IMG/VR virus record: IMGVR_UViG_3300042914_002952
Span: 57,303 to 121,302 of that record
DNA length: 64,000 nucleotides
From: a virus
Direction: 5' to 3' (one strand)
In this document: positions 8,921 through 17,736 of the stretch, one piece after another
Numbering within the stretch: position 1 is the first letter of the stretch
Layout of the letters: every line of letters begins with the position of its first letter
Made by a program: the position numbers and the translations under genes
The notes under the pieces: generated by a model
Database searches by the model: none
What the model saw: the letters and a program-made list of their open reading frames with translations, nothing else
What the model was told of the DNA's origin: nothing

Positions 8921-9544
8921 ATGGCTAATTTACCAATATCACAACTACCGGAAATTACAACAGGACTAACTCCAAATGCGGAGTTCGCGGTTGCACAAGG
9001 TGGCACCACATACAAAGTAAAAAAAACTTATTTAAAAGAAGGATTTTTTGCTCAAACAAGTGACGGTACAACTGTGAGTGGTACGACATCTGAAACAACA
9101 ATTATAGGTAGTGGTGTTGGGTCCTTATCAGTACCGGCGAGTGGATTTTCTGTTGGTGATTCTTTTAGATGTATCGTAAGTGGTGACTTGGGTGCAAATA
9201 ATAATGACACTTTAACTTTAAAAGTAAAATCGGGTTCTGTGGTGTTAGGGACTACCGGTGCAATTAATCTACCTGGCGTAACCAATAAACACTTTAATTT
9301 TGATATTCATTTTACAATAAGAGAAATTGGGGGTACTGGTGTTGCATCAATAATATCCGTTGGTTTTTTTACATTCAACAAAGACGCGTCCGCTGGTTTT
9401 GAAGGTGGTAGTTTTAGTACATTAAACAATAGTACATTTGATACAACCATTTCAAATACATTAGATATAACCGCACAGTTTAGTTCAACTAATGCTGCTA
9501 ATTTCATAAGAACCGAACTTTTAGTTTTAAGTAGAGAATATTAA
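8921..9544 (+). CDS. Tail fibre/decoration-like beta protein, 207 aa
   Basis: The N-terminus (LPISQLPEITTGLTPNAEFA then VAQGGTTYKVKKTYL) is the typical start of phage tail-fibre-like proteins: an 'ISQLP' trimerisation-like segment, then a value-and-GTTYKV element. The remainder is Gly/Ser/Thr-rich beta structure (GSGVGSLSVPASGFSVGDSF, LTLKVKSGSVVLGTTGAI), resembling a TNF-like or jelly-roll tip domain. It contains a single cysteine, unlike its upstream neighbours. Probably a trimeric virion surface protein; receptor unknown. Confidence 0.6.
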   Translation: MANLPISQLPEITTGLTPNAEFAVAQGGTTYKVKKTYLKEGFFAQTSDGTTVSGTTSETTIIGSGVGSLSVPASGFSVGDSFRCIVSGDLGANNNDTLTLKVKSGSVVLGTTGAINLPGVTNKHFNFDIHFTIREIGGTGVASIISVGFFTFNKDASAGFEGGSFSTLNNSTFDTTISNTLDITAQFSSTNAANFIRTELLVLSREY

Positions 9545-9556
9545 ATAAAATAAAAC

Positions 9557-9925
9557 ATGGAATTTTTTATAAGACAAGGAGCTTCGGAACCAATATTAAA
9601 AATGAGACTTATCGATGACGGAAAAAACGATAAGTCGGGTTTTAACGATATGTTAGAAAGTTGCGATATTACTTTTGATATGTATGATGTTGAAACAGGT
9701 GAACCTGAAATATTAAATTCGAATTGTCAAATTACCACAAGAGATAAAAAATATAATCAAACAACTGATGAGTATTATATTGTTCATCAATTTACGGAGT
9801 CTCAAACCGAAAAATTGGGAAAATACGAAGGTAAAATAACCATTCAATTTTTAGATACAAATTTAAATCCAACAACCAAACTAATATTACCGGTAAAGGA
9901 AAAACTTTACATTACAATATTTTGA
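9557..9925 (+). CDS. BppU-like baseplate/fibre adaptor, 122 aa
   Basis: The small beta-rich protein begins FFIRQGASEPILKMRLIDDG and continues SCDITFDMYDVETGEP. This matches the N-terminal domain of BppU-type baseplate upper proteins ('F.I.QG....P.L...L.D....I..D......F.M.D....'), which attach receptor-binding proteins to the baseplate. The C-terminus (GKYEGKITIQFLDT, KLILPVKEKLYITIF) completes an immunoglobulin-like sandwich. It is last in the fibre series, 12 bp after the 207-aa gene. The family call is from motif order only. Confidence 0.5.
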   Translation: MEFFIRQGASEPILKMRLIDDGKNDKSGFNDMLESCDITFDMYDVETGEPEILNSNCQITTRDKKYNQTTDEYYIVHQFTESQTEKLGKYEGKITIQFLDTNLNPTTKLILPVKEKLYITIF

Positions 9926-9956
9926 TTTTTAAATTTTGTTTCTTATATTTTAAATA
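9921..9956 (+). promoter_or_regulatory. Bacteroidota-type promoter for DNA polymerase
   Basis: TTTG at 9921-9924 and TATATTTTAAATA at 9944-9956 are separated by 19 nt. The same layout occurs before the gp32-like gene (37451-37486). It fits the Bacteroidota -33 TTTG / -7 TAnnTTTG consensus with T in place of the final G. This suggests transcription by the host polymerase early in infection. Confidence 0.55.
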
Positions 9957-9964
9957 AGACAAAC

Positions 9965-9981
9965 TACAATGTTACATTGTA
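9965..9981 (+). promoter_or_regulatory. Perfect 8-bp inverted repeat in polymerase leader
   Basis: TACAATGT and ACATTGTA flank a single T. As DNA it is an operator-like palindrome. As RNA it gives a 6-bp stem with a 5-nt loop. It lies between the promoter and the ATG at 10012. T4 DNA polymerase represses its own translation through a leader hairpin, so autogenous control is a testable idea. Confidence 0.45.
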
Positions 9982-10011
9982 AGCTAATGTGTCAAACTAA
10001 AATTATAAGAA

Positions 10012-12909
10012 ATGTCAAAAATAATTTCACAAGAGATAATCGAGAACTTTTTAAATGGTTCAGATTCGGAGCAGTACATTGTTGGAGTCGAATATGATTA
10101 CCAAACAAACAAAATTTTTAAAATAATACAGGACCCCGAAAGAGGTAAAATTGTAAAATCAGACACATTAATACCATTTTTATGGGTTGGTGATTTGAGT
10201 GAACATAATTTTTATAGTGGAAATAAGTCACTTCAAAAAAGGAAGATGGCTGAGTTTGGTATCGTAATTGAAAAATTACAGACACATGGTAACGAAAGAT
10301 TAGAAAACGGTCAGTGTTTTTTAGTAAAAAGTTTAAAAAATTACACGTCTTTAGTTTCATTTTTTAGATACGGAGGCATTGACCCTTGGAATGAAAAATT
10401 CAAACATTTATTTACAATATTGTCACCGGTTGAACAGTTTTTAGTTCAAAAGAAAAAAAGACTCTTTAAGGGTATTGACGATTATTCAGGTGTCTATCGT
10501 TTTGTTTTTGACATCGAGACAACAGGTCTTGAACCTGAAAAAAATAGAATAATCCTTATTGGTGTTAAAGATAATCGTGGTTTTAAAAAAACCATATCGG
10601 CATTTGGTGATGATGGTGAAAAAAAATGTATAGAAGAATTTTTTGAAATAATAAAAGAATTAAAACCAACAATAATTGGTGGATATAACTCGGCTTCCTT
10701 TGATTTTCCATTTATTTTAAAAAGGGCAGAAATATTGGGTATAGATATTAAAGAGTGTACTTCAATTTTCACAAACGAAGGTATAAAACAAAAAGAAGGT
10801 CTATTAAAGTTAGCAAATGAAGTGGAACCCTATACCCAACATGTAATATGGGGTCACAATATTGTAGATATATCACACTCGGTTAGAAGAGCACAAGCGA
10901 TTAATTCGGAAATTAAATCTTGGGGGTTGAAATACATTACCCAATACTTAGAAAAAGAAAAACCAAATCGTGTTTATGTTGAGGGTTCTATTATTTCTAA
11001 GATATATTTAGAAAACGATAGTTATTATATTAATCCGAAAACGGGTAAATACAAAAAAATTGGTGAACCGGGTACTGAGAACTTATTAGACAAGTATCCT
11101 GGTAAATATGAAATATGGCCGGGTCAAAGAATAGTTGAACAATATCTTGACGATGACTTGTACGAAACAATGATTGTCGATGATTCGTTTTCACAATCAA
11201 CATTTTTGTTATCTAAACTGGTACCAACCACTTATGAAAGAATTGCAACTATGGGTACCGCCACTCTTTGGAAAATTATCATGTTGGCTTGGTCTTACGA
11301 AAATGGATTAGCAATCCCCTCTAAAGATGAAAAGAGAGCCATTACAGGGGGTCTATCAAGATTACTAAATGTGGGATACTCCAAAAATATTGTAAAATTT
11401 GACTATGCGTCCCTTTACCCATCAATTCAATTGGTTTACGATGTTTTTCCTGAATGTGATGTGATGGGTGTTCAGAAATCTATGTTAAAGTATTTTCGAA
11501 ATATTCGTATTAAATATAAAAGATTGGCCGGTGAACTCGCTAAAACAAATCCTGTTGAAGCAGAAATGTACGACCGTAAACAATTACCGATTAAAATTTT
11601 TATTAACGCATATTTTGGTTCATTATCTGCCCCTCAAGTGTTTCCGTGGGGTGATATGAACATGGGTGAAACAATCACCTGTACGGGTCGACAATGTCTT
11701 CGTATGATGATTATGTTTTTTGAGAAAAAGGGTTATGTTCCGTTGGTTATGGATACTGATGGTGTTAATTTTTCAACTCCTGAAGACATTGATACTCATG
11801 TTTACATCGGTAAAGGTTTAAATGAATTGGTAGAAAAAGATAAAGAATATAAAGGAATTGAGGCGGACACCGCAGAATTTAATGATATCTTTATGAGAAA
11901 CGAAATGGGTCTTGATATTGATTATACCGCACCTGCTTGTATTAATGTATCAAGAAAAAACTATATTATTAAACTCCTTAAAAAAGGAAAAGAAAAAATT
12001 AAATTAACGGGGAACACCATCAAATCTAAAAAACTACAACAATACATTGTAGAATTTTTAGATGAAGGTTTGAAACATTTACTAAATGGTGATGGGTTAT
12101 CGTTTATTGAATTATATTACAAATATGCTGAAAACATTTATAATCAAAAGATACCTCTATCAAAAATTGCAAATAAATCAAGAGTAAAACAATCGGTTGA
12201 AGATTATAAAAAACATATTAAAAAAATAACAAAATCAGGTTCTTTGATGTCTCGTCAGGCTCACATGGAATTAGTTATTCAAAATAATTATCCCGCCGGT
12301 TTAGGTGAAACGATATACTACATTAATAATGGTAAAAAGAAATCTGATGGTGATGTTCAAAAAATAACAAAACCAACTAAAAAACAACAAGAAGAATATT
12401 TTCAAAAACATGGAGAACAAATACCATCTGATTATTTGGAGATAAATTGTTACATGATTTCAGAGAGGGAATTGAGTAATAATCCCGAAATGACAGGTGA
12501 TTATAATGTTGCCAGATATTTGAATAATTTTAATAAAAGAATTGAACCACTACTGGTTGTTTTTAACCCTGAAATTCGTCATGATATTTTAATCGAAAAT
12601 CCCGAGAAAAGACAATATTTTACTAGGGCACAATGTCAATTGGTTAGTGGTTATCCATTGAAAGAAGATGGTCAAGATAAGTATGAAGAAGTGATGACAT
12701 TATCAGACAGTGAAGTATTGTTTTGGAATAGAGTTAATAGAGACCCGTTCTTTATGTATGTAGAAGATAGTTTAGAACTTGTAAATCCACATTGGGTTGA
12801 ATTAAATAGAAGAGTCGTAAATTTAGAATCTGAAAGTATTAAGAACAATGAGGACGAATACATCGAAAATAACGGAAACGATTTCGCATTCCACGCGGTG
12901 GAATCTTAA
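10012..12909 (+). CDS. Family B DNA polymerase (gp43-like), 965 aa
   Basis: Replicative polymerase with proofreading. ExoI FDIETTGLEP is at about 165-175, exoII GGYNSASFDFP at about 223-233, and a plausible exoIII EQYLDDDLYE at about 376-385. Polymerase motif A is FDYASLYPSI (about 463-472), motif B KQLPIKIFINAYFGS (about 523-537) and motif C MDTDG (about 580-584). Motif C reads DTDG rather than the usual DTDS; both aspartates are kept. The length is close to T4 gp43 (898 aa). It stands alone between fibre genes and a minus-strand neck gene, with its own Bacteroidota-type promoter. Its stop overlaps the convergent stop of the next gene. Confidence 0.95.
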   Translation: MSKIISQEIIENFLNGSDSEQYIVGVEYDYQTNKIFKIIQDPERGKIVKSDTLIPFLWVGDLSEHNFYSGNKSLQKRKMAEFGIVIEKLQTHGNERLENGQCFLVKSLKNYTSLVSFFRYGGIDPWNEKFKHLFTILSPVEQFLVQKKKRLFKGIDDYSGVYRFVFDIETTGLEPEKNRIILIGVKDNRGFKKTISAFGDDGEKKCIEEFFEIIKELKPTIIGGYNSASFDFPFILKRAEILGIDIKECTSIFTNEGIKQKEGLLKLANEVEPYTQHVIWGHNIVDISHSVRRAQAINSEIKSWGLKYITQYLEKEKPNRVYVEGSIISKIYLENDSYYINPKTGKYKKIGEPGTENLLDKYPGKYEIWPGQRIVEQYLDDDLYETMIVDDSFSQSTFLLSKLVPTTYERIATMGTATLWKIIMLAWSYENGLAIPSKDEKRAITGGLSRLLNVGYSKNIVKFDYASLYPSIQLVYDVFPECDVMGVQKSMLKYFRNIRIKYKRLAGELAKTNPVEAEMYDRKQLPIKIFINAYFGSLSAPQVFPWGDMNMGETITCTGRQCLRMMIMFFEKKGYVPLVMDTDGVNFSTPEDIDTHVYIGKGLNELVEKDKEYKGIEADTAEFNDIFMRNEMGLDIDYTAPACINVSRKNYIIKLLKKGKEKIKLTGNTIKSKKLQQYIVEFLDEGLKHLLNGDGLSFIELYYKYAENIYNQKIPLSKIANKSRVKQSVEDYKKHIKKITKSGSLMSRQAHMELVIQNNYPAGLGETIYYINNGKKKSDGDVQKITKPTKKQQEEYFQKHGEQIPSDYLEINCYMISERELSNNPEMTGDYNVARYLNNFNKRIEPLLVVFNPEIRHDILIENPEKRQYFTRAQCQLVSGYPLKEDGQDKYEEVMTLSDSEVLFWNRVNRDPFFMYVEDSLELVNPHWVELNRRVVNLESESIKNNEDEYIENNGNDFAFHAVES

Positions 12910-14024
12910 ATTACGTTATATGGTGATTGGAAAGGTCTATATTTAAGAGCCTTGTTTAAATTTTCAGCTTCTGCTCCCTTTCGCTCCAATAATTTATCTG
13001 GTCTAAGTCTTTCTAAACGATTCATTAATTCTTCAATTAGTTTTAATTTTTCGTCTTTACCTTCGGTCAACAATGTACTATAGTCTAATTTTATTGTACT
13101 ATCAGGTACTTGTAAATCACCTGAAAATTTACCCCATATTCTACCTAATCCTTCTTTTGAATAGGCAATAAGATACTTTCTAACCCAATTTTGTGCGGGT
13201 TTATTTAACATATCCCATGTTAATTCTTCAACCTCCACATCTGATGGTAATTTAACGATACCACTGTTTTTATCTAAACAAGTGTCACTTGATGTGGTGT
13301 CATAGTACCAATACCAAACTCTACTTCTATTATTTTGTATCGAACCAAAATCGAATCTACCACCAGGTACGTTTGATAAATGAACTATTTTAGTACCATT
13401 TGGACCTGCTGTTATTCGATATGTGAGTTCACCACCTATAAGTCTATTTTTTAAATTTCTGTCCTGCATTCTCAATAAAAGGTCGTATGCTGGTAACAAG
13501 AAATATGACCCCGATGCACCTTGTTGAGCAAAACCACCGACACCCCCAAAAGCAACACCACCTAATCCACCAAACCCACCCAAAAATGGGTCAACAATAG
13601 AATCAGTTAATTCTGCTCTGGTAAACCATAATAATTCGTTTATTTCTCTACCAGCAGGAATTACATAGGTTTGGGTGTTGGCTGACAACGTTATATAGTC
13701 TTTTTTCAGTTCACTATCACCACCGGCTTGTAATCCAACAATCTTAGAGTACGAGTGACTATATTGTGTTTCATAATCCAAACTTCTTGTTGTGAATGCT
13801 CTTGTTAAGGATTGTGTATCCACATCTAAACCAACTAATGCCGACCATTGAGATTCGATTAACCAATCATTAACATACTGTTCATACTCTGATACCGATA
13901 ACTCTAAAAAGGTGTCCATTTGTTCTTCGGTTAATTCGACACCTCTAACAGGTAAACCTAATAAATGAAAAACTTGTGTATATAGTTTTTGTTTTTCGGT
14001 ATTTGAAATTATTGTTATACTCAT
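12906..14024 (-). CDS. Putative neck/head-completion protein (gp13-like), 372 aa
   Basis: Structural protein, probably of the head-tail neck. The N-terminal helical region (LYTQVFHLLGLPVRGVELTE, ELSVSEYEQYVNDWLIESQW) and the following ITLSANTQTYVIPAGREINE element match the layout I know for T4-like gp13 neck proteins. A glycine-rich insertion (FLGGFGGLGGVAFGGVGGFA, about residues 144-163) is unusual. The C-terminus contains LNKPAQNWVRKYLIAYSKEG and a helical end. Strand and place differ from T4 gene order, so the call is moderate. It has a late-type box 10 nt before the start and shares a TTAA stop overlap with the polymerase gene. Confidence 0.5.
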   Translation of the reverse strand: MSITIISNTEKQKLYTQVFHLLGLPVRGVELTEEQMDTFLELSVSEYEQYVNDWLIESQWSALVGLDVDTQSLTRAFTTRSLDYETQYSHSYSKIVGLQAGGDSELKKDYITLSANTQTYVIPAGREINELLWFTRAELTDSIVDPFLGGFGGLGGVAFGGVGGFAQQGASGSYFLLPAYDLLLRMQDRNLKNRLIGGELTYRITAGPNGTKIVHLSNVPGGRFDFGSIQNNRSRVWYWYYDTTSSDTCLDKNSGIVKLPSDVEVEELTWDMLNKPAQNWVRKYLIAYSKEGLGRIWGKFSGDLQVPDSTIKLDYSTLLTEGKDEKLKLIEELMNRLERLRPDKLLERKGAEAENLNKALKYRPFQSPYNVI

Positions 14025-14034
14025 GAATTTACTT

Positions 14035-14046
14035 TATTTATAAATA
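14035..14046. promoter_or_regulatory. Bidirectional late-type box TATTTATAAATA
   Basis: A perfect 12-bp palindrome giving TATTTATA on both strands. It lies between divergent genes: 10 nt from the minus start at 14024 and 23 nt (from its plus octamer) before the plus start at 14066. Confidence 0.5.
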
Positions 14047-14065
14047 CTCGTATATTCAGTACACT

Positions 14066-14344
14066 ATGTCTAACAATAATATATTTAATTCTAAAATATT
14101 TTATGAGTTTTTTCTTTTTTGTACAAAAAAAAACATTGATTTTGTTTTAGAAATTAGTGAAAAAAGTAAAATAAAATATAATTCTAATGAAAATAAACTC
14201 ACTGCGAGTTTATCAAAAAAAGATGATGAATTCAAACCGCAAATGATTTACAGTGTTTGGAATAAAATTATTGATAATAATATTGTGGATATGGATGAAA
14301 AAGAAAAAATAAAAAAAGAATTAAATAATTTGTTTGAGAAGTGA
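14066..14344 (+). CDS. Small hypothetical protein, 92 aa
   Basis: Not recognised. An aromatic/helical N-terminus (KIFYEFFLFCTKKNIDFVLE) is followed by a lysine-rich, mostly helical body ending in KEKIKKELNNLFEK. No domain motif is seen. It is preceded by the bidirectional box and its 3' end overlaps the convergent helicase gene by 24 bp. Probably real because of promoter, start context and coding-like composition, but function is unknown. Confidence 0.55.
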   Translation: MSNNNIFNSKIFYEFFLFCTKKNIDFVLEISEKSKIKYNSNENKLTASLSKKDDEFKPQMIYSVWNKIIDNNIVDMDEKEKIKKELNNLFEK

Positions 14345-16075
14345 TTGTGCGAAGTTTTCACCAAAATCACCGTCACCCATAACTTGGTCTATTATATTTT
14401 TCTTTTTTTGCAAAATATTATAAACTATTTTTTCTATTGTGTTTTCAAAAATTGGATAGTAGACAACTACGTTTTTTTTCTGACCATATCTAAATGCCCT
14501 ATCTTCCGCCTGACTGTGATGTGCGGGAACGAAAGATAAATCGTTCATGATAACAACTTCGGCTTCTGTTAGGGTAATACCAACACCACCAGCAACAATA
14601 TTTGATATGAAAATTTTTATTTTATCTTCGGTTTGAAATCTATCAACGGATTTTTGTCTTTTTTCTTTAGACATTCTACCATCTAAGACAACCGAATTTT
14701 TTTTATATTTTTCATGTAACATATCCAATGCCATTGTAAAATTAGTAAAAACAATAATTTTTTTTCCTTGCTCCAAACACCTATCAATTATCTCACAAGT
14801 ATAATCTACTTTTTGTTCTGAAATTATTTTTCTAATTTTCATTAACCTGTTAATTGTCACAGATAACGACTCTTTATTTTTGTTTTCTTGAGCGATTTGA
14901 ATAAACTCTTCCAATCCACTATCATATTCAGTACTTGATAAGGTTAAAAATACAGGACTAATTATTTTATCTGGTAAATCTAAAATATCTGTTTTTAATC
15001 TTCGTAATATAGTGTTTTTTGTTTTTAATCTTAATTCATCTAAATTTGTTGCTCCACCTGTATTCCAAATTTTTCTACCGTTTACTGTAAACTGATACCC
15101 ACCACAATATCTTCTAACATATGAAGACCAATCCAAAGTCACATTTGAATTTACAATTCTTAATAGGTTAAAATAATTTATCGGTCTCGATGTCATAGGT
15201 GTACCTGTAAGTAACCAAACTTTAGGTATCTTTGATAAGATATCATTTATTAACTTTGTTCTTTGTGCTGTTGTATTTGAAATATAATGGGCCTCATCAA
15301 CTATTGCTAGGTCAAAATTAGTATCTGAAATCTGTGTGTTTTTTTGTTCACCAATTTCGGGTTCACCAATTGTGTGATAATTTTTTATAATGTCATAATT
15401 TATTATGTAATAATCAAATGTTGAACCCCATTTACCTCCTTCCACAATTAGAGTTTTTTTGTTTGAATAAATTTCAATTTCTCTTTGCCAATTTATTTTT
15501 AAAGAGGCTGGACATATTATAAGAATTTTTTTTGATTGACTTTCTAATGAAGCAATTATTGTTGATGTCGTTTTACCCAAACCCATATCATCTGCTAATA
15601 TAAATCTATCGTTCGATAGTAATTTTTCAATAGCTATTTTTTGATGAGGTAATGGTGGTCTATTATCATATGGGGAATAATCTATTTCTCTATTTAATTT
15701 TTTTTCTTCTTGTATAATTGCTGATTTTGGAATCCACATCGCATGATTTTTTTGGTTTTCATAAATCTTACCCCATATATGGTACGCCTTATCTGTTTCA
15801 CACAATAATTTTTCACACCATATTTTTTCGGGAACAAAATCTAATTCCTTTGTTTCTTTTAGTTTTTCTCCAAAGTTCTCAACTATAACAATATTTTTTC
15901 TTGCTACTTTAGGTACAACTTCATGATATTTGATAACATATTCAGATTGAGGTCTTGTTAATTTAAAACTTTTATTTGTTTCAAATTTTTTTTTCCAATC
16001 GAGCATTTGGTTATTGTAACCCTCGTAGGTCTCTAAAATATTTTTTGCAACAATTTCCGGTACTTTATCAAGCAT
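14321..16075 (-). CDS. SNF2-family DNA helicase/translocase, 584 aa
   Basis: ATP-dependent DNA translocase. Motif Q/I: LPHQKIAIEKLL then ILADDMGLGKTT (about residue 160). Ia: IICPASLKINWQREI. Motif II is DEAH (about 258). III is WLLTGTPM (about 290). Motif V is ISNIVAGGVGITL and VI is QAEDRAFRYGQ (about 530). The compact two-RecA-domain core without a chromatin-type extension resembles SMARCAL1/HARP-like and phage SNF2 proteins. By analogy with UvsW it may remodel forks or recombination intermediates. A 130-residue N-terminal region is unassigned. It sits among neck genes but is on the opposite strand to the connector genes. Confidence 0.9.
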   Translation of the reverse strand: MLDKVPEIVAKNILETYEGYNNQMLDWKKKFETNKSFKLTRPQSEYVIKYHEVVPKVARKNIVIVENFGEKLKETKELDFVPEKIWCEKLLCETDKAYHIWGKIYENQKNHAMWIPKSAIIQEEKKLNREIDYSPYDNRPPLPHQKIAIEKLLSNDRFILADDMGLGKTTSTIIASLESQSKKILIICPASLKINWQREIEIYSNKKTLIVEGGKWGSTFDYYIINYDIIKNYHTIGEPEIGEQKNTQISDTNFDLAIVDEAHYISNTTAQRTKLINDILSKIPKVWLLTGTPMTSRPINYFNLLRIVNSNVTLDWSSYVRRYCGGYQFTVNGRKIWNTGGATNLDELRLKTKNTILRRLKTDILDLPDKIISPVFLTLSSTEYDSGLEEFIQIAQENKNKESLSVTINRLMKIRKIISEQKVDYTCEIIDRCLEQGKKIIVFTNFTMALDMLHEKYKKNSVVLDGRMSKEKRQKSVDRFQTEDKIKIFISNIVAGGVGITLTEAEVVIMNDLSFVPAHHSQAEDRAFRYGQKKNVVVYYPIFENTIEKIVYNILQKKKNIIDQVMGDGDFGENFAQSLLKQII

Positions 16076-16079
16076 CTTT

Positions 16080-16097
16080 AATAAATAATAATAAATA
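16080..16097 (-). promoter_or_regulatory. Two late-type boxes (TATTTATT) on minus strand
   Basis: The minus strand reads TATTTATT twice, 10 bp apart, just before the SNF2 start at 16075. The plus-strand connector gene has its own box at 16115, so this is a divergent promoter region. Confidence 0.35.
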
Positions 16098-16114
16098 AGA
16101 TTGATAATATAAAC

Positions 16115-16122
16115 TATTTATT
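16115..16122 (+). promoter_or_regulatory. Late-type box variant TATTTATT
   Basis: TATTTATT followed by ATAT ends 4 nt before the ATG at 16127 of the connector-like gene. Confidence 0.4.
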
Positions 16123-16126
16123 ATAT

Positions 16127-16639
16127 ATGAAAAACAAATTACCCATTACAAGAATTTCAAAATTTTTTTCCCAAACAGATATGGATTTAAATGTTCAATT
16201 GGGTGAAGAGTATCTACACGGTGATTTAGGTATGAGATTGGTTCTTTTTAGAGTTGATAGACAAAAAACGGATACCGATAACGTATATGGTGAAGTGGGT
16301 AAAGATGGGATAAAATTTTACCCACCTGTTGAATTTTATGGTTTGGTAAAAATAGAAGAACCAAAAAACAATAGTTATACAAAAGGAGTAAACAGATATT
16401 TGGAACCGGGAAATATGTCGGTATCTGTCTATTTAAAACATTTAGAAGAAATGCAGATAGATATCAAATATGGTGACTTTATTGGGTATCCTGAATCTGA
16501 AGAAAAAATTAGATACTATACTGTTACAAATGATGGTAAAGTTGTATCAGACAATAAACATAATATGTTTGGTTTTAAACCATATTATAGAACTATTCTT
16601 TGCGTACCAGCACAAGAATTTGAATTTAGAGGAATTTAA
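16127..16639 (+). CDS. Putative neck/connector protein (gp14-like?), 170 aa
   Basis: Structural, probably head-tail connector. The centre reads DTDNVYGEVGKDGIKFYPPV then EFYGLVKIEEP, and the C-terminus KYGDFIGYPESEEKIRYYTV then KPYYRTILCVPAQEFEF. A 'YGE' element followed by 'Y.P.V.F.GLV' and a late 'GDFIGY.....YY.V.ND' is typical of head-closure proteins with an SH3-like beta barrel. The position directly before a gp15-like terminator supports this. It is shorter than T4 gp14 (256 aa), so the orthology is uncertain. The stop is 2 bp before the next ATG. Confidence 0.5.
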   Translation: MKNKLPITRISKFFSQTDMDLNVQLGEEYLHGDLGMRLVLFRVDRQKTDTDNVYGEVGKDGIKFYPPVEFYGLVKIEEPKNNSYTKGVNRYLEPGNMSVSVYLKHLEEMQIDIKYGDFIGYPESEEKIRYYTVTNDGKVVSDNKHNMFGFKPYYRTILCVPAQEFEFRGI

Positions 16640-16641
16640 TT

Positions 16642-17736
16642 ATGGGATTACCTAAAAGAAAAACAGATATAAAAGTTTTTGGTGTTAGTCAAAATACAGA
16701 CAATGCCGTTATTGGTAGAAGAAAAGAATTGTTAGAAGAAATAACAAAATCAGATACTTTTTTACCTGATTCAATTATGCATGATGACATGGATTTGGGT
16801 ATGCTTGAATTTGTAAAAGAAAATTTTAAAATAATGTCTGATGGTGAAGAGTTACCTATAATACCAAAAATACTAACGATTCAAAGATGGTCAGAATTTA
16901 AAAATAATTGGAACTTTTCAGATGAAGATGGTAATATAAAATTACCATTTATTGCGGTTGTCAGAAAACCTGATGTTCAATTGGGTACTAATCCATCAAT
17001 TCAAAGAACCATACCCGATAGAAGAGATTTTTTCTATGCCTCGGTACCAACTTGGGATGGGAATCAAATGGGTGCCGATGTGTATAAGATACCTCAACCT
17101 GTACCTGTTGACATTGGATTTGATGTAACAATTGTTTGTACAAAATTTAGAGATATTAACACTTTCAATAAAAAAGTTTTACAAAAATTTTCATCAAGAC
17201 AAGCCTATACTAAAATTAAAGGACATTATATACCAATAATTTTAGATAGAATAGAAAACGATAACACCGCAATGGATACAATGGATGGTAGAAGATTCTA
17301 TGTTCAAAATTATTCTTTTACGATGTTAGGGTTTTTGATTGATGAAGAAGAGTTTGAAGTTTCACCAGCGATTTCAAGAGCAATATTGATGAGTGAAGTT
17401 GATAGTAGAAAATTAAAAAGTAGTAATAAAAGTAATTTAATAACTTTAAATTCTTCATATAGTAGTGGTTCAGTTATTGCCACTTATACCGCAACCTCAC
17501 AATATAAAGTAGATAAAACAATAGAGATTGTTTTTAATGATGTAATTAACACTATAACAGGTGATTCAATAAATCAAACCGTAAGATTGTTTATTGACAC
17601 AAATCAAACATCGGGAACAACACAATACACAATTAATGAAAATTATTCAAATATTACAGGTAATAATACATTTTCAGGGGTTACCATTAATTCAATTGGT
17701 AAATCAAAGTATTCATATTCATATGAACTAACTTAA
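16642..17736 (+). CDS. Tail terminator / proximal sheath stabiliser (gp15-like), 364 aa
   Basis: The region RTIPDRRDFFYASVPTWDGN then YKIPQPVPVDIGFDVTIVCT then FRDINTFNKKVLQKFSSRQA is the signature layout of T4 gp15-type tail terminators: an 'R..FFY...P.WDG' loop, 'K...P.PVD...DV.I.T' and a helix joining subunits. These hexameric proteins cap the tail tube and sheath and dock to the neck. The C-terminal 100 residues (from about 265) are a Ser/Thr/Asn-rich extra beta domain not needed for the fold. The gene is coupled to the upstream connector gene and followed by the convergent RHH gene and then the sheath. Confidence 0.65.
   Translation: MGLPKRKTDIKVFGVSQNTDNAVIGRRKELLEEITKSDTFLPDSIMHDDMDLGMLEFVKENFKIMSDGEELPIIPKILTIQRWSEFKNNWNFSDEDGNIKLPFIAVVRKPDVQLGTNPSIQRTIPDRRDFFYASVPTWDGNQMGADVYKIPQPVPVDIGFDVTIVCTKFRDINTFNKKVLQKFSSRQAYTKIKGHYIPIILDRIENDNTAMDTMDGRRFYVQNYSFTMLGFLIDEEEFEVSPAISRAILMSEVDSRKLKSSNKSNLITLNSSYSSGSVIATYTATSQYKVDKTIEIVFNDVINTITGDSINQTVRLFIDTNQTSGTTQYTINENYSNITGNNTFSGVTINSIGKSKYSYSYELT

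Noticed and set aside
14321-16075. SNF2 helicase as part of a host-type anti-phage defence system
   Set aside because: No methylase, nuclease or other defence partner is adjacent; a UvsW-like phage role is simpler.
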